A stretch of DNA of 64,000 nucleotides from Portulaca oleracea (Eukaryota; Streptophyta; Magnoliopsida; Caryophyllales; Portulacaceae): the NCBI GenBank assembly GCA_029582165.1, contig CM055876.1, positions 28,093,317 to 28,157,316 of the forward strand. Direction: 5' to 3'. Numbering within the stretch: position 1 is the first letter of the stretch; each line of letters opens with the position of its first letter. Shown in pieces: positions 23,727 to 36,177 of the stretch. The position numbers and the translations under genes were made by a program. A model generated the notes under the pieces. It saw only the letters and a program-made list of their open reading frames with translations, was not told the origin of the DNA and did not search any database.

Positions 23727-24584
23727 CCATGAGCAATTGGACAAATCTCTTCCTACACTGACAAAAACACACCCAACTATAATGATGAACAACAAACGCT
23801 TCCCGGACAAACGCTTCCCAATTACAAAAAAAAAAGGAAACAAACCCTAGAATCGCATACACTCACCCACCGGAAAATTCGACTTCCGTTTCACTTTTCT
23901 CTGCCAATTGACCGGAAATTCACCCATCGGAACACTCACTTGCCGAAAAATCGCACGCCCCTCCTCTGCAATTAACCGGAAATCTCAGTCATTGGTTATG
24001 AATCAAATACACATATCGAATTAACCCCCCTCCCCCCGATTTTCAAACAGGATGAAAAAAAATTGCAAACTAATACCTTCAAGTTACCAAATCGGCTAGA
24101 GTTTCTTGGTTCGAAATTAACTTTCACAAAATTAAACCCACACAACTTCACTCTCACTCCTGCCTTTGGAAATTACCCGGTGGATTTTTCAAAAAAATAA
24201 ATAAAATTAGGGTTTATGGAGAAGATGGATGGAGAAGCTGCCATGGCATCTGGAGAAAACAAAAACAAAATGGAGAAGAATGATGGAGAAGCAGCAGTGC
24301 ACCTAGAGAAGTTGGATGGACATCTCGTACATGGGGCTGGGGATGACATGCGTATGAATGGTTGTTGCATTCAAAGTAGCACACAGAACTTTGGGTTTCT
24401 CACTCACGTGAGATCCCAAACAATTAAAAAAAATCTTTAATTTTAGCCAATCATTATTAAAAGCATCCTACAGAAATAAAGATAAAACACCTAATTTTTA
24501 CCTACCCTTGATCTTGGAACCAATGGCTGAGATTGTCTCTATTTTTATGCTCACAAAATGTCTCTTCTCATTATATCTATTCCC
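23727..24584 (-). repeat. Right terminal inverted repeat of the MULE
   Basis: Inverted copy of 6758-7672, a little shorter because of indels in T-runs. Outermost bases are ...CATTATATCTATTCC followed by the TA repeat. Confidence 0.8.
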
Positions 24585-24622
24585 TATATATATATATATA
24601 TGTATATATATGTATATATGTG

Positions 24623-24664
<42 letters not shown>
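24585..24664. repeat. TA microsatellite
   Basis: About 80 bp of (TA)n with occasional TG steps directly beside the right end of the MULE. A shorter TA run flanks the left end, consistent with insertion into a TA-rich site. Confidence 0.9.
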
Positions 24665-24667
<3 letters not shown>

Positions 24668-25089
24668 TTTAATAAGTCAGACTAGTAACTTAGCATATAT
24701 AGCTAATTTTTGGAACTAAGAGCACTCGTAATAATGAGTTTGAGTTTGATTAATTAGATGATGTAGAATCTGTGGACCCCTATAAAGTGAGTCAAAATTT
24801 ATCTCTCTATTTAACTAGCTTTCCAATGGTGAGCATGATTTTGACTCATATTAATTAAAAAAGTAAGTGGGTTCTACTAAATAATATAGTTAATTTGGAT
24901 ATATTGATAAAAAAATGATGTGGATGAGAAGAGAGAGAAAAAATATAATTAAAATATTAGTGTGTTAAACTCTCGTCTCATTCTCACCACTGAAATGTCC
25001 AACACCACTTTATTTCATTCACATCTCATCATGTCAGCAGTGAGTCGAATTAAAACTCACCATTGCGGATGACCTAATAACATATATCT
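24665..25089. other. Intergenic, no gene seen
   Basis: About 425 bp of AT-rich sequence between the TA repeat and the inverted-repeat element at 25090. Nothing recognised. Confidence 0.4.
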
Positions 25090-25887
25090 CTCCCCCATAG
25101 TATTGTAAAATGAGAATCTCACCCTCCATATTTGAGAAATGTTAATTACCCCACCTAACGTTTACTGTTTAATTAAATGACTACTTTTTCCGATTAGTTA
25201 ACGTTTTTTGGACATATATGTCCCTGCTGTTTTATGTGCTTTGACAAAAATGCCCTCCAAATTTAACTGAAAAAGACAAAACTATCCTCTTGATTAATAA
25301 CTTGAATGATAAATTGGGTTTTATCGTCCTCCCCATTCATTGTACACGCTGTGCCTTGTGATGGCGTTGAAGACCCTCCACTCCCGCGGAATTGTCCACA
25401 GCCATATCAAGGGAGTAATGTCCTTGGTGGACATGTTATCCTTGGTGGACCCTCTATTCCCGCTCACGGTGGACATGTTGGGCGAAGAATCACCAATGTT
25501 GGATGGTAAATCAGGGGGTGTGGTGGGTTTGGGGGAGAGAAGGGTCGTCATTGATGTAACCTTGAAGAAGCTTGCTTGAGAGAGAAATAAGGAACAGAGA
25601 GTGATGATGGTGATGACAATGGTGAGGCGACGGCTGGGAATGAGCTGTTGGGAGAAGAAGTTAATAGAGATTGAATAACAAATGGGAGGAAGAGGAGTAG
25701 TTAAATGAAGGGTAAACTAGAATTTTTACCACTTAAGTTGATCAATTCTAATATGAAAAGGTAGATATAAATAATATCAATAATAGTTAGGTATCATATT
25801 TATTATATTTACTATTTGTTAGGTTGGATAATTAAGATTTCTCAAATATAGAGAGTAAAATTCTCATTTCATAATATTTTGAGGGAG
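25090..25887. mobile_element. 798-bp element with ~70-bp terminal inverted repeats
   Basis: Left end 25090-25160 (CTCCCCCATAGTATTGTAAA ...) pairs with right end 25818-25887 (CTCCCTCAAAATATTATGAA inward), including the shared ATATTTGAGAAAT and ACCTAAC words. The central 300 bp is much richer in GC and has opposing short open frames. One (plus strand, from 25340) reads LHSRGIVHSHIKG, reminiscent of the protein-kinase catalytic loop LHSRGIVHRDIK but with the catalytic Asp replaced. It may be a MULE or MITE with a captured gene scrap. No clean target duplication. Confidence 0.55.
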
Positions 25888-26150
25888 TTATATATTATTA
25901 AAGATAGCTAGTAGTGACTATTCAGTGCTAGACTGCTAGTGATAATCACTGTCATTACAACACAATCCGTTAAATTTTGGATGGATTAAGAAATTCTCAA
26001 TGATGTAAAGTCTCCTTGTACAAGAGACCTTTTTGCGATCAGAACAACATCAAATTCAATTTATATGCAACTAAAGTTATTCAATTAAATTAAATGCGTT
26101 AATACACTCATATATTTGTCCAAAATGCTAAATACTATAATAATTAATAC

Positions 26151-26394
26151 TACCTTAGTACCTTCATTTTTTATTTAAGTGTCACCTATGTAATTGTGTC
26201 AAAAATTTTTACTGTTAATATCTTAAATTGTATAATGATTCATCAAACAAAATTGATATCACTAGATTCGTTATAAAAAGTACTATTGAAAATGTATAAT
26301 TTTACATTTTTTAATAAAAATATTATGTGAGAAATTGTTGATTAAAAATGAATTTCAAAAAGCATGAATGACAGATATAAAAGAACGGAGGAAA
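26151..26394. mobile_element. Stowaway-like MITE
   Basis: Imperfect ends: TACCTTAGTACCTTCATTTT at the left and TTTCCTCCGTTCTTTTATAT inward from the right, with an AT-rich 244-bp body. Divergent from the copies at 209 and 28193. Confidence 0.5.
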
Positions 26395-27042
26395 TGCACC
26401 ATTACAGTTATCAACTCTGTATACATTAATCAGAATGTGAGTGAACAAAAGTCATAGGATTTATGTATAAGATATTGTTATATACCACTTTATCTTACAA
26501 TTTTCCAAAGAATATTGCTAGCTTAGATCAATTATGTATAACTTCTTCCGCCTAATCCTTAATGTTTTAGAAAATAAAAAGATGGCACGTAGAAATAATA
26601 AAATTTGACCAAAGAACATATCAAGTGAACAAATAATAATTATCGATTTGATAGTGAGAGGAGAAAGTCGGTGACAACTTAGGAAGGTGGGAGTTTAGAG
26701 TCACTTTCTTGTTCTTGACTTTAATTGTATACAAAGTAAAGAAGATAAAAGATAATTAATTAAATTTAGAAAATTGGCTCATGATATATATGATTATTTT
26801 ACATTATATTATTAAGCAAATTAGGTGTAACATGCATCTATAATATAATAACATAGATTCTTATCTAATTAGTGCCTCTTGGTTTGATATCAAAGGTCAA
26901 ACCAAGACAATTACAGTTAGACAAAAGGTGTATATATTATATTGTATATGCTATTAACTGGTAACAAATGAAACAAAAAAGATAAGGTCAGGAAAACCTT
27001 AATTATATACTGTTGTACTACATTATTGAAGATTAGTAATAT
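26395..27042. other. 3' flank of gene C
   Basis: About 650 bp of AT-rich sequence leading to the stop codon of gene C; contains its 3' UTR. No other feature recognised. Confidence 0.4.
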
Positions 27043-30029
27043 TTATTTAATCTTAAAAATATCAAGGACAGCCTCAATATCCTCAGAGCTGGAGGAAGTG
27101 TAGGTTTTGAAGAAGTCTTTGTATTGGAAAGGCATGTAAATAGGGTGAGTGTTTTGTGCTTCAACAAGAGCTTTTGCTGGGTGTACAGTGCAACTCATTG
27201 TAGGGTTTATGAAGAAAGCAGCACTTGTTCTTCCTTCCTTTGCATTTGTCACAACTCTATGCACCCCGCTCTTCACCGTCCCGTTGCTAATTATCTGATC
27301 ACAAATGTCAAATATTTAATTTACGTTAACACGAATGTTTCATAGTTTTTAATGTCTTTATGCAATAGTTTTTGTTAGAGTATAAAATTATCATTCGACC
27401 TACAACTATCAGCTTAAGCTTTTGGTTGATATGGTTCCACAATTTTAGTTGTCTTTATGCAAAGATTATTTCTGAAAAAAAAAACTTTATTAAGAACTAT
27501 AATGTTGAATTCTTATGGTGGAAGTTTTTGTAATTGATTTAATAATAGTAATATGATCACATTATAGATCATTTATGTTTATTGAAAAGTTATCAAAATC
27601 TGTAAAGTTTGACTTATAAAATGGAAAGAATGAAATAATTCTAAAATTATGCAATGGTTTATATTGTATTGTAAGATGTCATAAATGGTTGAGATGGTTT
27701 CATAGTCAGTTTTCATTAGCAAATTTACCGGTCGTGGTAATATTGGATTCTTTGAAGTGGTTGAGGAGTTGTGTAAGTCATTTTCTCTAATGGAACACAT
27801 TAATTTGGTTGCAATATCTCCCTGACCAAGTTTATTAGCTTTTTTAGGTTGGTCAAAATTTTTTACATTTGGTTGGTTTGATGTGTGGGAAAATTTCGAC
27901 ATGTTGCCTATAATTTTAGAGTACTACTTGGGGAAAGTTAATCCAAGTGAGTATGGGGAATCTTTTCGCAGTTTGAAATTAAAATTTATATTTTGCTGAA
28001 AAAAAATTCCTGTATAAATATTGAAAATTTAAAGATAATTTAGACAGTTCAAACACTTCTTTCTAACATTTTCAACATTTTTTTTGATAATAAAATATGT
28101 TTGCATAAAAAAAATCATTAAAAAATTCCTAGAAAAACCTTCTCCAGATAACCTTTTTCAGGATTGCACCAAGCACACTGTTTAATGAAGTACTCCCTCC
28201 GTTCCATATTATTGGCCCCCTCTAGAAATTGTGCCGTCAAACTTTACAATTTTTAACCATAAATTTCTCAATATATACAATAACTTGTTATATAAAATTA
28301 TTACAATTCGACGTGTAACGAAAAATGTTATCCGAAAAATATAATATTGCAATTGTTAATAAAATATTGTATGAAAAATCATCAATCAAAGGCCAACATT
28401 CAGGCCCCCTTCTTTTTTATGGTGCGGTTGTATGTGGTGCAGTTGGTTGCGGTGTGGTAAAATGTGGAAAGTTGTGGTGGAAATAATGAAAAGTGGGATG
28501 GTATATTTTAATTTGAAAATAATGATAAGTGGAAATAAAGTGAAAGTTTTTGATTTTTTATTTGAAAAGTTTTCACTTTTAATAAAAAGCTAAACGGAAA
28601 ATTATGGTGAGTTGCGGTAGAAAATGAAAATTTGCGGTGTGATGTGGAGCCGCAAACATTCCCACCGCATAAAAGAACGATGCCTGAATACGGTAACGGT
28701 CAATTAAAAGACAAATATTATATAACAAAGGGAGTATTAATTAATTGGGAAAGCAAATTAAGTTTCCCAACTCCCAAGACACACATTAATGGGGGTTGGG
28801 GTTTATCTTCTTAGAGATGAGATGAGATTTTGATGGAGAAATGATTTCATACAAGATAACCTAAATTCACCACATAGAGATGTCTTGTGTCCAAATTCAA
28901 TGCAAAATACAATAGTGAAAGTAACCCAAGCTAAGGGTTTGTACTTTCTTAAGATATATATGCACATAATAATGATGATGATAGCAATAAGACATACATC
29001 CATACATACCTCTAGTTGATTGCCTATGATGACCAACAATGCATTAGGAAGAGTCTCAACACCCATCCATTGTCCATCCATTAGGGCTTGGAGACCAGGG
29101 ACATCCTCTAGGAGAAGAATCGTTATTAGGTTCGGATCGGTGTGTTTGGTTAAACCCAAGGTTAAACTCGGGTCAGGGCACGGTGGGTAATGGTTAACTG
29201 TTAAGATAATGTCTTCACTTAGCTCATTCGCAAAGTATTTTGGCTCGAGCCCTAACCCATCTGAAATGAGCTCCAAAATCCTTGAACCCAAATCCTTGAT
29301 CCCCAAGAAAAACGGTCCAACAATTTCCCTAACAAAAAATAGTATTAATAGACACGAGTTTGATAATATTTGGAAAATAAATGAATACATACATTTTTAC
29401 ATATAATATAAAATGAAATACAAAAGGGGAAAAAAAAAGTAGTGTAAAAGTTGTGGTTAGGTTAATTAGTCACCTATAGTTTTGAGGCTTTTGAGGCCAA
29501 TACTTGATGCATTCCTCAAGAGGGTTACAAGAGTGCCTCAAAGCATCCCTCCAATAATGAATTTTTTCCGTTTCATAGTTGTAGCTACTTGGGTAGATCC
29601 TACATATCTTATTAGAGTCTTCTTCCATGTTTATCTTAGATTTTTCCTCTGGGGACAACTTGAACACTTCTTTGAAAACCTTCATGGCCTCCCTCATTAG
29701 CTCCTCCGAAACTCCATGGTTAACCACCTGAATTAAACATACAAACGTAACAATAATAATTAATTACACTTGTTTAAACGATCAAATCGAACGTAACAGT
29801 TAACAACATACAAATTAATAAAACTAATTACCTGGAATAATCCATAATCTTTGATAGCCTTGTTGATGATTTGGTGGATGGTAATTTGATCATGATGAAG
29901 AAGGTCAATGGTGGGAAGATTAGCCTTCCCTATAGGAACAACAAGGTCACCTGGCCTTTTCTCTGGTGGAAACACATACTCTTCTGGAATTTTTGTGTCT
30001 GGAACACAGTTTGAGAGTAGCTCAGCCAT
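27043..30029 (-). CDS. 2-oxoglutarate/Fe(II)-dependent dioxygenase, hyoscyamine 6-dioxygenase-like (gene C)
   Basis: Four exons on the minus strand: 29832-30029, 29474-29727, 29010-29328 and 27043-27294. Introns are GT-AG with the same phases as genes A and B; the product is 340 residues. The last exon begins IISNGTVKSG, upstream of the first methionine in its open frame. The core has H213 and D215 (TKHTDPN), H269 (VHRVV) and the canonical R279-T-S281. The N-terminus is MAELLSNC with PEEYVFPPEKRPGD, LPTIDL and YGLFQVVNHG. It is more divergent from A and B than they are from each other. Intron 3 is 1715 bp because it holds nested MITEs. A TATA-like sequence lies about 103 bp upstream. Substrate unknown. 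Confidence 0.92.
28191..28736. mobile_element. Stowaway MITE interrupted by another MITE (intron 3 of gene C)
   Basis: The ends CTCCCTCCGTTCC (28193) and ...AAAGGGAG (28734) are flanked by TA on both sides (28191-28192 and 28735-28736). The body aligns with the reverse complement of the MITE at 209-473, for example through AATATTGCAATTGTTAATAA, but is split after ...ATCAATCAAAGG by the 286-bp element at 28401-28686. Confidence 0.75.
28401..28686. mobile_element. 286-bp MITE nested in the Stowaway copy
   Basis: Ends CAGGC...TTCTTTTTTATGGTGCGG at the left and CAGGCATCGTTCTTTTATGC inward from the right. The interior is rich in GTGCGGTTG/TTGCGGTGTG words. It shares the CGTTCTTTT-ATGCGGT terminus and GCGGTTGCG interior with the element at 6063-6211. 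No perfect target duplication was found. Confidence 0.65.
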
Positions 30030-30131
30030 ATATGGGAGAAAGATTGATATTATGAAATGTATAAATGTGTGTAATTTCTGAGAAAAATTATTAATTATAT
30101 GGTGTTCTCTGTTTAATTAAGAGGGCACATC

Positions 30132-30140
30132 ATATATATA
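30132..30140 (-). promoter_or_regulatory. TATA-like box upstream of gene C
   Basis: Minus-strand TATATATAT within CTATATATATG, about 103 bp upstream of the gene C start codon. This is a sensible distance for a plant promoter with a short 5' UTR, but the area is AT-rich and the match could be chance. Confidence 0.35.
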
Positions 30141-33100
30141 GAATGAGAAGCTTATATATTCACACCTTAAGGTCATTGCTGATTCATAATGGAACGACTT
30201 TAATTAATTTGGATTTTGGGATTTTCTTCTTTATTTGGATTTTTTTCCCTTCATAACCTATAAATATAAAATAAGAGATTATAATAAAGGGATTGTTTGG
30301 AGAAATACCATGCATTTGATTGGTAGGAATGATATGGAAGAAAGGTGGTGGGGTGGTTGGTAATATAAAGGATTTGACAAAATGGATATGTGTACGTCTC
30401 ATGTGACGATAGAAATGAAAACTATCACCACTAATTAAACACAAAGCTTTGCACATATAGTTTTCAATCTATTCAAATATAAGTATATCAATTAATCTAT
30501 GTATTTATGGACCGCTGTGTCTAAATAGAAATAATGAAAATAGAAATATGATAGAGATTTAAATGAAAAGGAATTGAAGTGATTTATGTATATTGAATCT
30601 GTCAATGTCGATAGATTAAAGATTATCTAATATTTTTGTTTTAAGAGGTGATATGAGGTTCTTATTCTCTAGTATCTTCCGGTCTTCCTTATCTCTTTAG
30701 TCTTCTACGTCTCCCTCACACTAGCGATCAATCTCTCTTCATTTGCTATCCTTTAATATATTTTAAATATATAACTCGCTCACACAAAATAACTAGATAT
30801 ATATTGGGGGAAGAAATGTCATGCTTAACTGTATTTGGGCACTTTGAAGAGCATATACCACAATATAGTGAAAATAAATATATAAAATCTTCTATGGGCC
30901 AAAAAAAATATGTAAAATCTTCCAATTTAAATTTTTAATGGAATTATGATTTTAAAAATTGTAAATGTGAGACCAAGTATACACTACGTGGCTAGAGAAA
31001 GGGACTTGAAGTTGTGCATCTTATGACAAACATTAACATTTCAAGATTGCAAGTCTATCCTTATTCTTTCTTTAAAGTGATTTTTATTTAAGGTGATAGG
31101 AGAAAATTAATTAATATTCCAAAAACTTATGAGGTTTTTTGATATGTAATGGGAATGGAAATTAGAATTAACAATGAAAATGAGAAGGAGAACGGAAATA
31201 TGTTTTTGAATTCTTAAGTTCCTTAATTTGTTTGTTATAATGTGGTAGTTCAAAATTGGAATAAGTGAGAATGATTGAGTTAGATTGGAAATAAATACAC
31301 ATTTTTTTATATATCCTTCATTTATTTAGAAAGGGTATGTGAGGAGGTATTGGTAATATAATTTAACTATAGGGATAGTATTGGTATTCGACATTTAATT
31401 ATGACTTTCGAGCATGAATTATCACCCCGTCTCTTGGGAACATATTCAGTGCGAGTTGGAGTTTTTCTATTCTCATTCCCTATCTCTCATTTAATTTTTA
31501 CAACTCCCATCAAACAAACCTGGGAATTATATTGTCAATCTATCTATCCTGATTTCCACCTCCCAACTCCCTCATACCAAACTCACCAATGGGGTAGTTC
31601 TTACTTAAATGGAACGTTAAGTACGAGGGAGTTGGGGAGTGGGAGAGTACAAGAATTAGTAATACAAATATACAATTTTTATGTTTGTTTAATGGAAATT
31701 GAAAAAAATGGGGATGAAAACGAGAATTGAAGCCTCAATTTCCTACTAATTTATTATCATGGGAGGGGTGATATTCATATTGGAAATCCATCAGAAAACA
31801 TTAAATATCAATATCATTCTTATTCTTAATTACTATTATCAATATTGCCCGCTTCAATATATTAAAACATATATAAATTAATCTAGGGTAGTTAAATAAA
31901 TGTGTTATTTTTTTCAAATGTCACTCCTACTTTGAATTATTGCATAACAAACAAAAAGTCGGAAATTATAAACAAATTTCTATTCTTATTGCCTTATGAA
32001 TTCTAGTTCTCATTTTATTAGATTAATTATATTAGTGAACAATTCGAGTTGTTGCTTGAAAATGATACTGACATTCATAAATTAGAGCCTCAAAGGCCCT
32101 CAATTGATTCATTAATCTAATCAATCTCTTACCAATTTAGTCACTTGATCAATTTTTAAGTAGCATTATTGTGTCTATCTCATACGTCTTCCTCTCTCTA
32201 CCCTACTCTCTCCATTTCTCTCTCCTTAATTAATTTCTTACCATTGCGGGATTTACTCCTTTTAGTCCAAGTCCACTTCGCACCATTTGTAGGCGGCCTT
32301 ATAATTATTACCATTCGCTTTCCCATTACATACAAAACTAGCCATACATATTCTTAATTAAAATTAACTTTTGGCTTTTCATTCAATGAATATTATGGGT
32401 AGAATAAGAAAGGTAATAGCTAATATATTATTGGGATTATAAAGTGATAAATAATATAAAATGAAAAAAAATTAAGGGTGCGTTTGATTAGTCAAAAGTT
32501 TCGAGGAAATGATCAATTTTCCTATATTGACTTATTTTTCTCATGTTTAGATGTAGGTTAACCTTGAAAAAAAAAAAACTTCATGAGAGGCCTACATTTT
32601 CCTACATTTTCCTAGGGAAAATTTCTCTTAGAGGGGGCTTAAAGAAATTTTTCCCAGAGAAATATTCCCCACAAAAATTTCCCATGAAAAATTTTCTCTA
32701 AAAAATCTTTTCCCGGTAAATCTTTCCCAAAGATAAAAAAAAATGGAGAGAGTATTAATTAGTAACCCAATAATTATTGAATCTACAAGGATTCCATCAA
32801 GGATGTTGGTCTTACAATATTGCATATGTAGTAAGCAAACATTAAAAGGGAAAACTTTGACTGTTTTGGGTAGATAGATAAAATGTGACGCATATGTATT
32901 AAGCAAACATTCAAAGGGAAAAGCGACGACTGTTTTGGGTAGATAGATAAAATCTGACTGAAGAATGTAATTTTGGAAAAATAATTTGTACAATCATTTT
33001 AGATTCCTATGAAATTTCTGTCAGTGATCCTATTCCTATCTCAACGTATGCATTTTTCTTAAATTAAATATTTACATGCATGTGTGATGTGTCAACATAA

Positions 33101-33300
33101 TTTAGCGTAAGTTAACCCTCAAAACACACTGGGCTTGTTCTTTCACACGATTAGTTATTCTTATTTTTTTTTAATATATCAAATTACACCAAATTTTATT
33201 CAGATTTATTTATTTTTACCTAAATTTACTCAAATTTAGTTAATCCTAAAAAATTATGATCTCACAACTAAAAATATGTGTATTACCAATCATTTTTTTC
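30141..33300. other. Intergenic, no gene seen
   Basis: About 3.2 kb of AT-rich sequence with no conserved coding frame. At 32470 the text GGGTGCGTTTGATTAG resembles the start of plant hAT MITEs, but the matching end was not found. Around 32620-32740 there are repeated TTTTCCC/GGGAAA words. Confidence 0.4.
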
Positions 33301-33440
33301 CAACTAATTTAAAATGGTTGGAAAAACCAACCATTTTAACAACCATTTCATATTCCAACTATTTTTCAAAACTTTTATGTAGGAAAAAGGGTTGAAAATT
33401 CCAACCACTTTTACTAAAATGGTTGGATATTTTTCCTACC
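33301..33440. repeat. Hairpin-rich segment
   Basis: AAAATGGTTGG at 33311 is followed within a few bases by its complement CCAACCATTTT, and the same words recur in both orientations to 33430. It probably belongs to a small foldback element of unclear limits. Confidence 0.45.
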
Positions 33441-33454
33441 ATCCTTTTATTAGC

Positions 33455-33600
33455 AATTGCAATATTATACTTTTATAATAGTATGTTTAGTTACGAATCT
33501 ATGGTATTAATTTTATTTATCAAATCATTATATATATTGATAAATTTATTGTCAAAATTTTATAAAATTTACTACACAGTTTTCGAAGATAATAAATACT
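33455..33600. mobile_element. Fragment of the Stowaway family seen at 209
   Basis: The words AATTGCAATATTATAC and TATATATTGATAA occur in the same order and spacing as at 305-400. The outer termini are missing or strongly diverged. Confidence 0.45.
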
Positions 33601-34471
33601 ATGGCACGAAGGTAATACTCCTAATGACGCCTACTCATTACCTACCGGTAGTCTTTATGCCTAAAAGTTGCTCTTATTACATGCATGGAAGTATGGAACG
33701 CACAATTTTACACTTGCCTTGACTAACTTGATCATGTCTTAACAAAGCTTTAGATTCTTACTTCATCCTTTCTTATTTCCTAACTCGCCACTAATACAAA
33801 GATAAGCAATCAATATATAGTAATTAAAAGACTGTTAGTCTAATTCGTATACATGAATTAATACTGTGATCAATAAGAGTTTGTCCATTATTCGGAAGGT
33901 CATGAACTTAAGTCTCGCCATGGATGTGAAGATTTTGTTGGTAGACCAGTTATAAGTACTAGTCAAGAATGCTGTGTTTATAAGTTTGTTTAACCCTTAA
34001 TTGCTCTTTGTCCTTGGTCCTTATCATATAATAACCATGATTTAGGGTTATAATTGGCCAAGCCAAAGTCGGTCCAGGTATGCTTGCTTCAAACTAACAA
34101 GGAAATACATAAATTATAATATTGATGTTATCCATATATATATTGTCCAAATGCTTCTTAAACTAAGTATAACTGTACAAGTATAGTTAAGTAATCAATA
34201 TATAGTGACATGGGTAGCAATGTCCAATAGAGGGGCTCGAGGAGGTCCATGTACATTGTACACCCTCACTTTTTTTCAGCATTGTATAATACAAGGCGTG
34301 AAGCTGACTGAGGAGGGACTAAATAAGATATCAACTTAGGAGTGAATCTGTTGTGATTTTATGTCACCAACTTTAGCATATGTTGGACGCTAATGGGGTG
34401 TGTTTTAATTGAAGATTTACAAGTGAAAAGGGAAGGATACGAGTTTTCCCACAGGTCACATTTTAAGTATA
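33601..34471. other. Intergenic, no gene seen
   Basis: AT-rich, no recognised coding or repeat structure. Confidence 0.4.
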
Positions 34472-34676
34472 TAGCATCCGTCCTAGATTTATTTAGGTTT
34501 ATCACATTAATTAAAATAAATCAATCTTATACGATGAATTTATATTAAAAAAATTGATAAAATGAAATAATATTGATGAATTTTATAGCAATGTTACGAA
34601 TTTATAATGAATTTATTATAGATATTGATGAATTATTTTTTCTAATTTAACATCTTAGTGGATCTAGACAGGTACT
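34472..34676. mobile_element. Probable Stowaway-like MITE
   Basis: Imperfect inverted ends AGCATCCGTCCTAGATTT and AGTACCTGTCTAGATCC with an AT-rich 205-bp body. It fits the family pattern but is diverged. Confidence 0.4.
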
Positions 34677-34921
34677 CCAAGGAAAACCATACAATGATTG
34701 TCTTCCATTCGCATAAAATCTATAAATTTTCATTTTAAATTTTATTAAAAAAGTTGATATGATTGACTTACACAAGTATAATACTACATATAAACTGTGT
34801 AAAACTATATTTTAATTATCCATATTTTTTAAAATTACGATAGAGTGCATAAAATATGTCTAGCGCATTCAAATCTTCTTATAATGGATAATTAATTTTA
34901 CTTGTCAAACAAATTGGTATC

Positions 34922-36175
34922 TGTAGATGCTGAATTTTGTCGTAGTTCAGCTTTGTAATTATGTAATTTATTTTGAGCATTTTTATTTTTTTAGGATTAA
35001 ATGGCAAGTATTCTTGAAATGTATAAATGATGAAAAACCCACAAAAAAACTCAAATATATTTTTCTCTACAAAAAAGCCTTTCACATTAAGCCCATTTCT
35101 ATTTCTGGCCCATCTGCGTTCAAATATTCCAAAAACTCAGCCCTTTATTTATGTACCTGAGCCTTTTCTTTAAATTACCGACTTTCCACCGACCTCTATG
35201 AGTTTCTTAATTTTGGGAGCTAAAACTACTCATTACAAGCTTTACAACGACACTTGATTCAAGTTTATCAAAAGTCGGATGGGAAAGTTATGGTCGTTTG
35301 AAGTTAGGCAGTTCAAAATAACCCAACACGTTGGTTCGCAGTGGCCGACTTCCTTTCATTCCAACATACTGGGCCTCTTGCTTATCAGAATGGCCCAGCT
35401 ACCCCTCTCTATTTCATAACCCTAGTTTCCTCACTCCATTTCCCCTATAAATACAGCCTCACTCCCATCATTTTCTTTACACCGAATCACCTAGGAGTAT
35501 TGACACTAGTTGATTTCTTCTTCCTCTTCTCCCTCTCTTCTTCTCCTTCTCCTCTCTTCATCGTTTGCATACATCTATACTTGGCATTATTTTTTTTCGT
35601 TTTTATTTTCTTGTAATCACTTATACTGTTGTAATCTTGATGCTAATATCAATTATAACTAATTTAAACCGGATTACTTGAGAAGATAACTTTAATTTCG
35701 TTCTTTATTTATTTGTGTTTTGTTTATTGCTTTTATTTATTCACTGCATTTATTTATTTTCGTACTTTAATTTTTCACATGCATCTTAATAATTTAAATT
35801 AACCTAATTAATTCTCCTCTTCTACTCTCTTCTTTAACGAACCGATTTAGTAGAATCCGTTCTTTGAACGGACGAATTCGAAGGTTTTTACTTTCAAATT
35901 CGTAACCTTACCTCCGGATCCGAATCTAATGGTTCGTGGTTTGCAGAGTCTAATTTGAGTTTATTAATTCATACCAAAAATTAATTGGCGACTCTATAAT
36001 TTATTCAATTTTATTCATTCGCTTTTTTTGGAATTTTACCTTTTTATTCAAGATTGCATTTGAACATTTTGATTAATAAAAATTGAATTCAAATCCCTTA
36101 AAGACTAGACACCTCTTTCGATTCGCCTAACATCGCGTAAGACACCAATGGAAGTTTTTTTTCCCGGGTCCTACA
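34922..36175 (+). repeat. 5' LTR of the Ogre/Tat-like element
   Basis: 1254 bp, TGTAGATGCTG...GGGTCCTACA. Homologous along its length to 46300-47545 and, from the word CCAAAAACTCAGCCC onward, to 59993-61031. Confidence 0.85.
35446..35453 (+). promoter_or_regulatory. LTR TATA box
   Basis: CCCCTATAAATACAGCC is conserved in all three LTR copies (also 46823-46830 and 60310-60317), about 525 bp into the LTR and ahead of a CTTCTTCCTCTTC-rich leader. This is a typical plant TATA context, probably the U3 promoter. Confidence 0.6.
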
Positions 36176-36177
36176 AA

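Larger units (their letters stand above)
6758..24584. mobile_element. Mutator-like element (MULE) with ~0.9-kb TIRs and a nested LTR retrotransposon
   Basis: Long inverted repeats bound this region: 6758-7672 is the reverse complement, with scattered mismatches, of about 23727-24584. The outer ends read GGAATAGATATAATGAGAAG. Both flanks are TA repeats, so a 9-bp duplication (atatatata-type) is plausible but cannot be proved. Long TIRs plus an internal FAR1-type DNA-binding domain fragment (20041-20502) point to the Mutator superfamily, from which FAR1/FHY3 proteins derive. No MULE transposase catalytic core was found, so this copy looks non-autonomous. About 11 kb of its 17.8 kb is a later LTR-retrotransposon insertion (7958-18993). 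It separates oxygenase genes A and B from gene C. Confidence 0.75.

Noticed and set aside
25306..25579. A host gene between the MULE and gene C
   Set aside because: The opposing frames are short and confined to an element bounded by inverted repeats; only a weak kinase-like word is seen.
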